From an uncultured Chlorobiaceae bacterium (GTDB lineage Bacteria; Bacteroidota; Chlorobiia; Chlorobiales; Chlorobiaceae): DNA of 12,005 nucleotides. The stretch covers positions 1-12,005 of the forward strand of contig CAIQSY010000050.1 in assembly GCA_903874585.1 (NCBI GenBank), in the 5' to 3' direction. The position numbers and the translations under genes are program-made. Below are positions 1-6,639 of this stretch, one piece after another (position 1 is the stretch's first letter; every line of letters begins with the position of its first letter). The notes under the pieces were generated by a model, which saw only the letters and a list, made by a program, of their open reading frames with translations, ran no database searches and was not told where the DNA came from.

Positions 1-2143
1 CGCTCATGCCACCATAAGAACTGGCAGATTTTAGAACAACATAGCCTGAAGCAGCAAGCTGGGGAGCAGTAATGCCAAGATTAAAGGTCAGTTGATTGTT
101 TATCAGCGTATCTTCGGTGGGAGTTGGGGTTGGAGTATCATTCCACGTCACATACAAGCCAGCCGGATTCCCATTCGCATCCACCTGCACACGACCTGAG
201 CGTGTTTCCGTGCTTGTAACCATAAATTCATCAAACTGCCCATCACTATTCACATCATAAAAGCCAAACTCATCAGAAAAGGAGTCATCGCCCCAATTAC
301 CAGCAACATGGTCAGCATTTCCATCATTATTGCTATCAATCAACGAACCGCTAAAAGAAACATCTATGTTATCCTTATTCTTAACCGTTGCGCTAAAGGT
401 TGCAATAGCTCCGGTAACCGCATCGCGCGTTTGCCAACTCAAAGCAACATCAACATGATTATCCATATCATCAACTACCACAATACCATCGGGGAACGTA
501 TCGGCATCATCATCATCGGCTATAACAGAGCCAAGCTCCACATACTCACTTGCTAAAGTCCACTCTTCAAAGCCGGTAAGAGAGGCATTGGTATCAATAA
601 ACGTCAGATTTCCCATCTCCATCGAATCCCAATTCCCCGCTTCATCGTACCACACCAAATCAGCTATAAAGCTGGTTGGAGTAGTACAATGCACAAGAGT
701 CAGCGAAAATCCATTATCTCTAATTGCAGCAACACCACCAGTTACGGCTGTAAACTTATAATAGCTCTCCCCTGTCAGTGGCGTACCGTCAACAGTCCCT
801 GTGGTATTAATAGTAATGCAGGTAGGAGGAATGGGTGTAATAGTAACGCCCATATCATAAGCAGTACCAAGATAATTGTCAGTCGTATCGTCATCCGCCA
901 GCAAGCGCAATACATACTGACCCGGATCAGCTTGTGCTGGCACAATAAAACTACCCGTTAAATGACCATTAGCGCCTAAAACCAGGTCAATAGGCGAGAC
1001 TTCTTTCGGCACAAAAACACCATCAATCATAGTACCGGGAACAGCGCTATAAATAAGAGTAGCGGAATCTGAATCCGTCGCATGAAAAGGAACATCAAGA
1101 GACACGGTCTCTCCTTGAGCATACTCCATAATACCAGGAGGCGGAGCTAATGGATCCCATACAGGCAGTGCATGAGACAACGGTAACGCATCAACAACAG
1201 GTAATGCACCCAGTTCTACTGGATAGCCTAACGGGTGCTCAGCATCTGAAATCGAAAGCCCTGTATCACTATGCAATGAAACCATAAATGAAGTCACTTC
1301 AGCAGGTAGCGTAAAACTAACTCTGCCCAGCCAGACATCTGAAGAACTGCTGAATGAGGAGGCCGTCCCACTATAGCCACCGAAACTTACCTGATCAGCA
1401 GCCACTTCGTTATCGAACCAAGTCCACCCAAATGCAGAGTTCCCGACAGCACCAACATACGTTGCGTGCGTCTTATCATAACTCAACACCAAATCTGCAC
1501 TATCAATAACAGTCCCTGCTGTTAACCAAATCTGCACATCAACGCCTGTGTCAGTACGAACCGATGTCAGTTGCAATGCAGAAGCAACTGCAAGCGTATG
1601 CGCATACGCCAACCCGTTCATAAACGGAGCAGAAACATCGCTGCCGAAATTGCTCGACCACACATCAGCCACCCAACTGCCACCTTTACTCGCTGCACCA
1701 ACCAAACCAGTAAACGCCGTAACAACCGAACCAAAAGCTTGTGCTACACCATCAACAAAGATCTTACCAACAGTGCCCGCACCAGTCATGCACGACCAGA
1801 AATGGAGCGATGGCGCCTTATCACCCACTGTATTCGCTATAAAATCATCAACATTGCGCAGCTTACCGCCAAACATAACCCCGCCGGGTTGACCATGCGC
1901 CAGAAAATGAAGACGCTCATACCCACGCAATAGCGCTGAGCGAAGTAAATCAGAAAAATCGGTATCAGCGTCAACACGCCAGACATCAGTATCCGGTGAA
2001 AGACGCCCAAGCAGCACATCAGCATCAGCAATAGCACAATCAGCAAGCACAAGCTGACGACCAATTCTTGATGATACACTGCTCAACTGAGCCGTTTCGG
2101 CACAACCCACTTCATTAGCCATAATAACAGATTCGATATTCAT
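1..2143 (-). CDS. Large DUF4347-type adhesin-like surface or secreted protein (N-terminal 714 codons, runs off the window)
   Basis: The minus strand is open without a stop from the ATG at 2143-2141 to the left edge, giving 714 codons; the C-terminus is missing. The start is supported by an AGAGGTG ribosome site a few bases upstream. Residues about 28-165 resemble DUF4347, found at the N-terminus of very large bacterial adhesins. Signs are LADC near 33-36, the HFLAHGQPGG stretch with His83, HFWSCMTG with Cys118, and a GGSW motif near 154-157. Residues about 190-300 look like a cohesin-type beta-sandwich (DLVLSYD, then a VWLGRVSFTLP strand). Residues about 340-440 look Ig-like. Two calcium-loop motifs, DSNNDGNAD (603-611) and DVNSDGQFD (630-638), precede a PTPTPT linker (671-676). 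No Sec signal peptide is visible, so type I export is plausible but unproven. The domain names come from pattern recognition: DUF4347 is fairly secure, the others tentative. Confidence 0.8.
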   Translation of the reverse strand, partial: MNIESVIMANEVGCAETAQLSSVSSRIGRQLVLADCAIADADVLLGRLSPDTDVWRVDADTDFSDLLRSALLRGYERLHFLAHGQPGGVMFGGKLRNVDDFIANTVGDKAPSLHFWSCMTGAGTVGKIFVDGVAQAFGSVVTAFTGLVGAASKGGSWVADVWSSNFGSDVSAPFMNGLAYAHTLAVASALQLTSVRTDTGVDVQIWLTAGTVIDSADLVLSYDKTHATYVGAVGNSAFGWTWFDNEVAADQVSFGGYSGTASSFSSSSDVWLGRVSFTLPAEVTSFMVSLHSDTGLSISDAEHPLGYPVELGALPVVDALPLSHALPVWDPLAPPPGIMEYAQGETVSLDVPFHATDSDSATLIYSAVPGTMIDGVFVPKEVSPIDLVLGANGHLTGSFIVPAQADPGQYVLRLLADDDTTDNYLGTAYDMGVTITPIPPTCITINTTGTVDGTPLTGESYYKFTAVTGGVAAIRDNGFSLTLVHCTTPTSFIADLVWYDEAGNWDSMEMGNLTFIDTNASLTGFEEWTLASEYVELGSVIADDDDADTFPDGIVVVDDMDNHVDVALSWQTRDAVTGAIATFSATVKNKDNIDVSFSGSLIDSNNDGNADHVAGNWGDDSFSDEFGFYDVNSDGQFDEFMVTSTETRSGRVQVDANGNPAGLYVTWNDTPTPTPTEDTLINNQLTFNLGITAPQLAASGYVVLKSASSYGGMS

Positions 2144-2202
2144 AAGGCACCTCTTAAAAGTTTTGCATTACAGTGAGAAGAGCTATTCATTCATAACGCA
2201 CA

Positions 2203-2222
2203 AAGAGATAAAGCAATCTCTT
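2203..2222 (-). other. Small hairpin in the leader of the adhesin-like gene
   Basis: AAGAGAT at 2203-2209 pairs perfectly with ATCTCTT at 2216-2222 around a six-base loop. It lies about 60 bases before the start codon at 2143. It has no U-tract that would make it a good terminator. It could shape the 5' end of the mRNA or be chance in AT-rich DNA. Confidence 0.25.
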
Positions 2223-2280
2223 CCACAACAAAAAATACACTAAAAACCCATAGCGCATACACAGGCATATATAATGTTTT

Positions 2281-2310
2281 AATCTAATAAAATTTGAAGT
2301 CTCTTTTCAA
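2281..2310 (-). promoter_or_regulatory. Candidate promoter of the adhesin-like gene
   Basis: Read on the minus strand, TTGAAA (2310-2305) and TAGATT (2286-2281) are separated by 18 bases. They match the sigma-70 -35 and -10 consensus at 5 and 4 of 6 positions. The transcript would carry a leader of roughly 130 bases. AT-rich DNA yields such matches by chance, so the support is weak. Confidence 0.3.
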
Positions 2311-2570
2311 AACGAATAAACCTTTTATCAAAAAAAACGCCGCATAAAAAAATCATATATCACTATTAAAAAACAACTTAGATCAAAACCTCTCTTCATC
2401 CTTAACAATAAAAAATGTAAAACGTAACGATAAAGAAGCGACTTGTAATGCAGCCGATTAAGAAAAGAAGGCAAAGTACTATAAAAAACGAAGGGGATAG
2501 AATCAAAAAATGGCGTCCTGCACACCACCAGCTTCACAAACACGGAAAAAAGCAAAAAACATGAAAAACA

Positions 2571-2609
2571 AAAAGGGCAGTACACTTTCTAAAAGTGTAC
2601 TGCCCTTTT
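2571..2609 (-). terminator. Rho-independent terminator of tRNA-Asn
   Basis: The arms 2571-2588 and 2592-2609 form a perfect 18-bp stem closed by a three-base loop. On the minus strand the stem ends in CCCTTTTTGTTTTT, a good U-tract. It starts three bases past the mature 3' end of the tRNA (2613), so it very probably ends the tRNA transcript and shields the adhesin-like gene from read-through. The plus-strand read has only a short T-run and no gene feeding into it. Confidence 0.9.
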
Positions 2610-2612
2610 CAG

Positions 2613-2684
2613 CTCCGCGGGCAGGACTCGAACCTGCAACCCTGCGATTAACAGTCGCATGCTCTACCATTGAGCTACCGCGGA
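2613..2684 (-). tRNA. tRNA-Asn (anticodon GUU)
   Basis: The minus strand folds into a complete 72-nt cloverleaf. The acceptor stem is TCCGCGG with CCGCGGA and discriminator G. The D stem is GCTC/GAGC, the anticodon stem TGCGA/TCGCA with loop CTGTTAA, and the T stem GCAGG/CCTGC with loop TTCGAGT. The anticodon GTT lies at 2652-2650 and reads asparagine codons AAC and AAU. The CCA end is not encoded, since the gene is followed by CTG. It has its own promoter upstream and terminator downstream, so it appears to be a single-gene transcript divergent from the fab cluster. Confidence 0.97.
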
Positions 2685-2695
2685 ATGTTTGTGCG

Positions 2696-2726
2696 CAAAT
2701 ATAATTTTCCTTTTCAAAATTACAAA
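2696..2726 (-). promoter_or_regulatory. Promoter of tRNA-Asn
   Basis: On the minus strand TTGTAA (2725-2720) and TATATT (2703-2698) are 16 bases apart, a fair sigma-70 match. The same stretch also reads TTTG (2726-2723), 19 bases, then TATATTTG (2703-2696). This is an exact fit to the TTTG-N19-TAnnTTTG promoter pattern known from Bacteroidetes. It ends about 11 bases before the mature tRNA, so transcription would start just upstream of the 5' end. Confidence 0.5.
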
Positions 2727-2780
2727 CGGGAAAATTCCTTTTTCTGACGCATTCAGTAGAATAAACACCGAATGAGAGCA

Positions 2781-2809
2781 TTGTGCCATCTTTTCATTTT
2801 CCATAATAT
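2781..2809 (+). promoter_or_regulatory. Candidate promoter of the DUF177-rpmF-plsX-fab operon
   Basis: TTGTGC (2781-2786) and TAATAT (2804-2809) are spaced by 17 bases, about 40 bases before the DUF177 start codon. The matches to sigma-70 are 3 and 4 of 6. The position, in the gap between the divergent tRNA promoter and the first gene of the operon, supports the call more than the sequence does. Confidence 0.4.
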
Positions 2810-2850
2810 TTTTTGTACATTAATGCTCTTTTATCGAAAAAAGGAAATCT

Positions 2851-3408
2851 ATGCCTAAAAGCAAGTCTCCTGTAGAGATTCGTATCAGCACTCTCATTGA
2901 GGGACTCAGTGAGTTCCATTTCAAGTGCCAGCCTTCCAATTTTGATGGTCGGCAACTCGCTGAATCCGGCTTCTTTACGAAGAGTACTGATAGTATAGAT
3001 GTCGATGTTTTTGTGCAAAAAAATTCGGATGAAATAGCTGTAACTCTTAAAACATCCGCAACAGCATTATTGACCTGTGACCGATGCCTTGCGCCTATTG
3101 CTCGAGTATTGACCAACGCTCTTGATATTATCTATACATGTACACCTCCGCTTGATGGGGAGCATGATAGAGAAGAGGAGTATCGGCACATAGCAAAGCA
3201 CACTGAATATATTGATCTTACGGAGGATGTTGGCGATGTGCTGATGCTGTCATTGCCAATGAAAGTCACCTGTGTTGATAATCCTGAATGCAAAATGTAT
3301 TCAAGCACAGAATTTGAAGGAAATCGAGAAGAGGGTAAGCACACTGCTGAAGCCAGAAGCGCTTGGCAGGAGTCGCTTGCTGCATTAAAAAAAGATATTG
3401 TTAACTGA
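2851..3408 (+). CDS. DUF177 (YceD-family) protein
   Basis: This 185-residue protein fits the DUF177/YceD family, which sits just upstream of rpmF in most bacteria and has been linked to 23S rRNA or large-subunit maturation; its biochemical role is not settled. The family hallmark CDRCLAPI with Cys76 and Cys79 is clear. A later Cys141/Cys147 pair follows the LSLPMKVTC segment, and the C-terminus RSAWQESLAALKK matches the usual 'DPRWAAL' tail. The second cysteine motif lacks the common GLCPxCG form, so metal binding is uncertain. The start has a good AAGGAAA ribosome site. It is the first gene of the operon, and rpmF follows after 25 bases. Confidence 0.88.
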   Translation: MPKSKSPVEIRISTLIEGLSEFHFKCQPSNFDGRQLAESGFFTKSTDSIDVDVFVQKNSDEIAVTLKTSATALLTCDRCLAPIARVLTNALDIIYTCTPPLDGEHDREEEYRHIAKHTEYIDLTEDVGDVLMLSLPMKVTCVDNPECKMYSSTEFEGNREEGKHTAEARSAWQESLAALKKDIVN

Positions 3409-3433
3409 TACATAATTATAAAAGAGTAGTTCC

Positions 3434-3625
3434 ATGGCAAACCCTACCTGTAAAATGTCTAAATCCCGCAGGGATAAAAGACGCGCTCAATTCAATGCCC
3501 GCACAAAACCGGCAATGACCGTTAATTGCCCTAATTGTGGCGAGCCAACACTTCCACATCGTGCCTGCCGTCATTGCGGTCACTATAAAGGAAGAAATGT
3601 TGTGCCTAAATTGGCAAAGGGTTAA
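3434..3625 (+). CDS. rpmF: Ribosomal protein L32
   Basis: This 63-residue basic protein is bL32 of the large ribosomal subunit. It begins MANPTCKMSKSRRDKRRAQF, the usual N-terminus of the family. It keeps a zinc ribbon of the C+ type, with Cys32, Cys35, Cys45 and Cys48 (CPNC and CRHC), so it is the zinc-binding paralogue rather than the cysteine-free form made under zinc limitation. It lies between the DUF177 gene and plsX, with gaps of 25 and 33 bases, the standard order. The ribosome site is weak (AGAG). Confidence 0.97.
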   Translation: MANPTCKMSKSRRDKRRAQFNARTKPAMTVNCPNCGEPTLPHRACRHCGHYKGRNVVPKLAKG

Positions 3626-3658
3626 TAACTCATTATAACAAAAGATAAGAACTCCATA

Positions 3659-4684
3659 ATGTTGACCATTGTTGTTGACGCCATGGGCGGCGATCACGCT
3701 CCAGCCTGTGTCATCGAAGGAGCTGTTCAGGCTTTGCAGGAGAGTAATAACCGATTTAACATTATCCTCATCGGTCAGTCCGATAAAGTAGAGCCTCTTC
3801 TTGCTGCTCACAACTGCAATGAGCTGAACTTGACGTTTATCCATGCCTCCGAAGTTGTGACCATGGATGACACACCGGCAACAGCCGTCAAAACAAAGCA
3901 GGATTCATCGCTTGTCAAAGGCTTGCAGCTTTGTAAAGCAAAAAAAGCTGATGCCTACGTCAGTGCCGGCAATACAGGCGCACAAATGGCAGCATCGCTC
4001 TTTGTGCTCGGTCGATTACCCGGAGTTCTTCGCCCTACCATTTACGCCTACTTCCCTCGTCTTGGCGAGGGATTGACGAATATTGTTGATGTTGGCGCTA
4101 ATGTCGATTGCAAACCAGAGCATCTTGTACAGTTTGCTGAAATGCTCACCATTTATCAGCGTTATGGTGCCGGAATTGAAAAACCAGTAACAGGGCTTCT
4201 TAATATTGGTGAAGAGGAGGGAAAAGGCACCGATGTTCTGAAACAAACCTATACGCTGCTTAAAGAGGCTGACAAACAGGAACGGATAACTTTCCTCGGC
4301 AATATTGAAGGGCACGATATCCTCAAAGGCAACGCCTCAATTGTTGTGTGCGATGGGCTTGTCGGTAACACAATCCTGAAATTTGGCGAGAGTATTCCGG
4401 GATTTCTGGGAACACTGTTCAAACAGTCACTTGAAAAAATGGTTATATCCGGTCAAATGAGCAACGATGTTGCCGCATTGACAACAGGCATGTTCAAGTC
4501 GATGTTTGAGCCGTTTGATGTTGAAAAATTTGGTGGCGTCCCATTTTTAGGTGTTGATGGCATTTCAATTGTCGGACACGGGCGTTCATCATCAAGAGCC
4601 ATCAAGAATATGATTTATATGGCTGAGCACATGATTGAAAAGAGAGTCAATCAGCATATCGCGGAAGTCTTGTCCGAACAATAG
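3659..4684 (+). CDS. plsX: Phosphate acyltransferase PlsX
   Basis: PlsX converts acyl-ACP and phosphate to acyl-phosphate, which PlsY then uses to acylate glycerol-3-phosphate, the first step of phospholipid synthesis. The 341 residues are of normal family length. The N-terminal VDAMGGDHAP signature (about 6-15) and SAGNTGA (102-108) are diagnostic, and the C-terminal half carries VCDGLVGN and GHGRSS segments typical of PlsX. It is a peripheral membrane enzyme in the families studied. No clear Shine-Dalgarno precedes the ATG, so translation is probably coupled to rpmF. fabH begins 18 bases after its stop. Confidence 0.97.
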   Translation: MLTIVVDAMGGDHAPACVIEGAVQALQESNNRFNIILIGQSDKVEPLLAAHNCNELNLTFIHASEVVTMDDTPATAVKTKQDSSLVKGLQLCKAKKADAYVSAGNTGAQMAASLFVLGRLPGVLRPTIYAYFPRLGEGLTNIVDVGANVDCKPEHLVQFAEMLTIYQRYGAGIEKPVTGLLNIGEEEGKGTDVLKQTYTLLKEADKQERITFLGNIEGHDILKGNASIVVCDGLVGNTILKFGESIPGFLGTLFKQSLEKMVISGQMSNDVAALTTGMFKSMFEPFDVEKFGGVPFLGVDGISIVGHGRSSSRAIKNMIYMAEHMIEKRVNQHIAEVLSEQ

Positions 4685-4702
4685 AAAAACTGCAAACCAC
4701 GC

Positions 4703-5692
4703 ATGAAAGCTGCAATTACGGCTACTGCCAACTTTTTACCCGCTGATATTCTGAGCAATCACGACCTTGAGCTTATGCTTGAAACGAACGATGAATGGAT
4801 TCGTTCGCGAACAGGTATTGGTGAACGCCGAATACTCAAAGATCCAGCCAAAGCGACCTCATTCATGTGTGGCGAAGTTGCACGTCAGCTTCTCGAAAAA
4901 CGGCAGATTGCAGCAACCGATATCGACCTTATCATTGTTGCCACTATGACGCCAGACATGCTTTTTCCATCAACGGCATGTTTGGTGCAGAGCATTATTG
5001 GAGCAACAAATGCGTGGGCATTTGATCTTAACGCCGCATGTTCAGGATTTCTTTATGCCCTCAATACTGCTGCACGCTTTATTGAAAGTGGCGCACAAAA
5101 AAAAGTGATGGTACTTGGTGGCGATAAAATGTCGTCAGTTATTGATTATACCGATCGTTCAACCGCCATTCTTTTTGGTGATGGTGCTGGCGGTGTTCTT
5201 CTTGAACCAGCACAAGATGATAGTTTCGGTATTCTTGATGCACGGCTCTATTCGGATGGCACAAACGGCAAAGATCGTCTTTTAATGACTGGTGGCGGCA
5301 GTCTGCATCCAGCCACGCATGAGACGATTGATAAAAAGATGCACTACATTTATCAGGATGGCAGGCAAGTATTCAAAGCGGCAGTCACCTCAATGGCGGA
5401 TGTTGCTACTGAAATTATGAGCCGCAACAATCTTCGTTCTGAAGATATCGACTATCTCGTTCCGCATCAGGCAAATCAGAGGATTATTGATGCCACAGGC
5501 GAACGTATGGGCATTGATCCAAGTAAAGTATTCTCAAATGTTGTCCGTTATGGCAACACAACAGCGGGCACCATTCCAATCTGTCTTGCCGAGCTTGACG
5601 AACAAAAGAAACTGCATCGTGGCGCAAATATTGTTTTAGTGAGCTTTGGCGCTGGCTATACATGGGGCGGCATCTATATTAAATGGCAATAA
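4703..5692 (+). CDS. fabH: 3-oxoacyl-ACP synthase III (FabH)
   Basis: FabH condenses acetyl-CoA (or another short acyl-CoA) with malonyl-ACP to start type II fatty acid synthesis. The 329 residues contain the full Cys-His-Asn triad of the thiolase fold: Cys113 in NAACSGFLYA, His255 in PHQANQR and Asn285 in GNTTAGT. The ACP- and CoA-contact segments around DEWIRSRTGIGERR (about 30-43) are intact. It follows plsX by 18 bases and ends 8 bases before the preferred start of fabD. No ribosome site is obvious. Whether it prefers acetyl or branched primers cannot be read from the sequence. Confidence 0.97.
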   Translation: MKAAITATANFLPADILSNHDLELMLETNDEWIRSRTGIGERRILKDPAKATSFMCGEVARQLLEKRQIAATDIDLIIVATMTPDMLFPSTACLVQSIIGATNAWAFDLNAACSGFLYALNTAARFIESGAQKKVMVLGGDKMSSVIDYTDRSTAILFGDGAGGVLLEPAQDDSFGILDARLYSDGTNGKDRLLMTGGGSLHPATHETIDKKMHYIYQDGRQVFKAAVTSMADVATEIMSRNNLRSEDIDYLVPHQANQRIIDATGERMGIDPSKVFSNVVRYGNTTAGTIPICLAELDEQKKLHRGANIVLVSFGAGYTWGGIYIKWQ

Positions 5693-5700
5693 CATCTTTC

Positions 5701-6609
5701 ATGAAAGCTTTTGTATTTCCGGGACAAGGCTCCCAGTACTGCGGTATGGGCAAGGATATTTATGAGAATTTCCCGACAGCCCGCACCATGATGGAGAGAG
5801 CCAACGACATCCTCGGCTACTCCATTACCGATATTATGTTTTCCGGCAGCGAAGAGGAGTTGCGTCAGACAAAATATACACAGCCTGCTATTTTTCTGCA
5901 CAGCATTGCCGTTGCATCCCTGCTCGGACGCACTGATATTGCCATGACCGCTGGTCACAGCCTCGGCGAATACACCGCACTCTGCTGTGCCGGCGCAATC
6001 AGTTTTGATGATGCCGTACGCATTGTGGCAAAACGAGGCACCTTAATGCAGAACGCCGGACAGCAAAATCCCGGCACAATGGCAGCCATTATCGGAATGC
6101 CCGATAACGCACTTGACGCACTGCTTGAAGAGGCTGGAACGGACGGTGTTGTGCAAGCAGCAAACTTCAACTCACCAGGGCAAATTGTTATTTCCGGCGA
6201 TATTGCCGCTGTAAAAAAAGCCGTATCGTTAGCTCCCTCTAAAGGTGCGCGTATGGCAAAAGAGCTGGTTGTCTCAGGGGCATTCCACTCCCCGTTGATG
6301 AAACCCGCTGAACAGGAGCTGGCTGCAGCACTTGCCGATATAACCATCAACAATGCAGAGATTCCTGTCTGTATGAATGCCGTTGCACGTCCAGTTACCG
6401 ACGCTGCCGAAATTCGTCAGAACCTTATTCTGCAACTGACCAGCTCCGTGCTCTGGACGCAATCCATTGAAGCAATGGTCAAGAGTGGAATGAGTGAGTG
6501 CGTTGAAGTTGGGCCGCAAAAAGTGTTGCAAGGGCTTATGAAACGAATTGATAAAAGTGTCGCCACCAGTGGTGTGGATACTGCTGCCGATATTCAATCA
6601 CGGCTCTAA
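5701..6609 (+). CDS. fabD: Malonyl-CoA:ACP transacylase (FabD)
   Basis: FabD transfers the malonyl group from malonyl-CoA to the acyl carrier protein. The product is 302 residues from the ATG at 5701, close to the usual 305-310. It starts with the family N-terminus MKAFVFPGQGSQ and has the nucleophile Ser87 in GHSLGEY. Arg112 and His196 (SGAFHSP) complete the active site. An in-frame ATG at 5683 would add six residues (MAITSF) and overlap the end of fabH by 10 bases. I chose 5701 because the alignment-conserved N-terminus begins there, but neither start has a convincing ribosome site and the longer form is possible. Confidence 0.95.
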   Translation: MKAFVFPGQGSQYCGMGKDIYENFPTARTMMERANDILGYSITDIMFSGSEEELRQTKYTQPAIFLHSIAVASLLGRTDIAMTAGHSLGEYTALCCAGAISFDDAVRIVAKRGTLMQNAGQQNPGTMAAIIGMPDNALDALLEEAGTDGVVQAANFNSPGQIVISGDIAAVKKAVSLAPSKGARMAKELVVSGAFHSPLMKPAEQELAAALADITINNAEIPVCMNAVARPVTDAAEIRQNLILQLTSSVLWTQSIEAMVKSGMSECVEVGPQKVLQGLMKRIDKSVATSGVDTAADIQSRL

Positions 6610-6639
6610 TTATTTCTAATATCAACCGATAGAACTATT

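Larger units (their letters stand above)
2144..2570. other. AT-rich intergenic leader without genes
   Basis: About 430 bases, strongly A-rich on the plus strand. No convincing coding frame is present: the short open frames here are low-complexity, rich in Phe, Leu and Tyr, and lack ribosome sites. On the minus strand it holds a candidate promoter and a small leader hairpin for the adhesin-like gene. I see no insertion sequence, direct repeat or CRISPR repeat in it. Confidence 0.6.

Noticed and set aside
506..520. Short ATC repeat that might be a slippery microsatellite
   Set aside because: Only four units, encoding four Asp in an acidic loop of the adhesin-like protein. A change in unit number would keep the frame, so it cannot act as a switch.
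308..1933. Several plus-strand open frames of 80-120 codons across the left end
   Set aside because: They lie opposite the continuous 714-codon minus-strand frame, lack ribosome sites, and their composition is unlike a folded protein. They are shadows.
2144..2570. Possible CRISPR array, insertion sequence or remnant in the gene-free leader
   Set aside because: No spaced direct repeats, no terminal inverted repeats and no transposase fragment are visible.
2703..2736. 8-bp inverted repeat AATTTTCC / GGAAAATT with 18 bases between, across the tRNA promoter
   Set aside because: It could pass for an operator, but the arms are mostly A and T in an AT-rich region, and a regulated tRNA-Asn would be odd. 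Chance is the simpler reading.
2503..2781. Open frames on both strands over the tRNA, with peptides such as RGSSMVEHATVNRRVAGSSPARG and RAGLEPATLRLTVACSTIE
   Set aside because: These are the familiar translations of a tRNA gene in sense and antisense. The cloverleaf explains the sequence fully.
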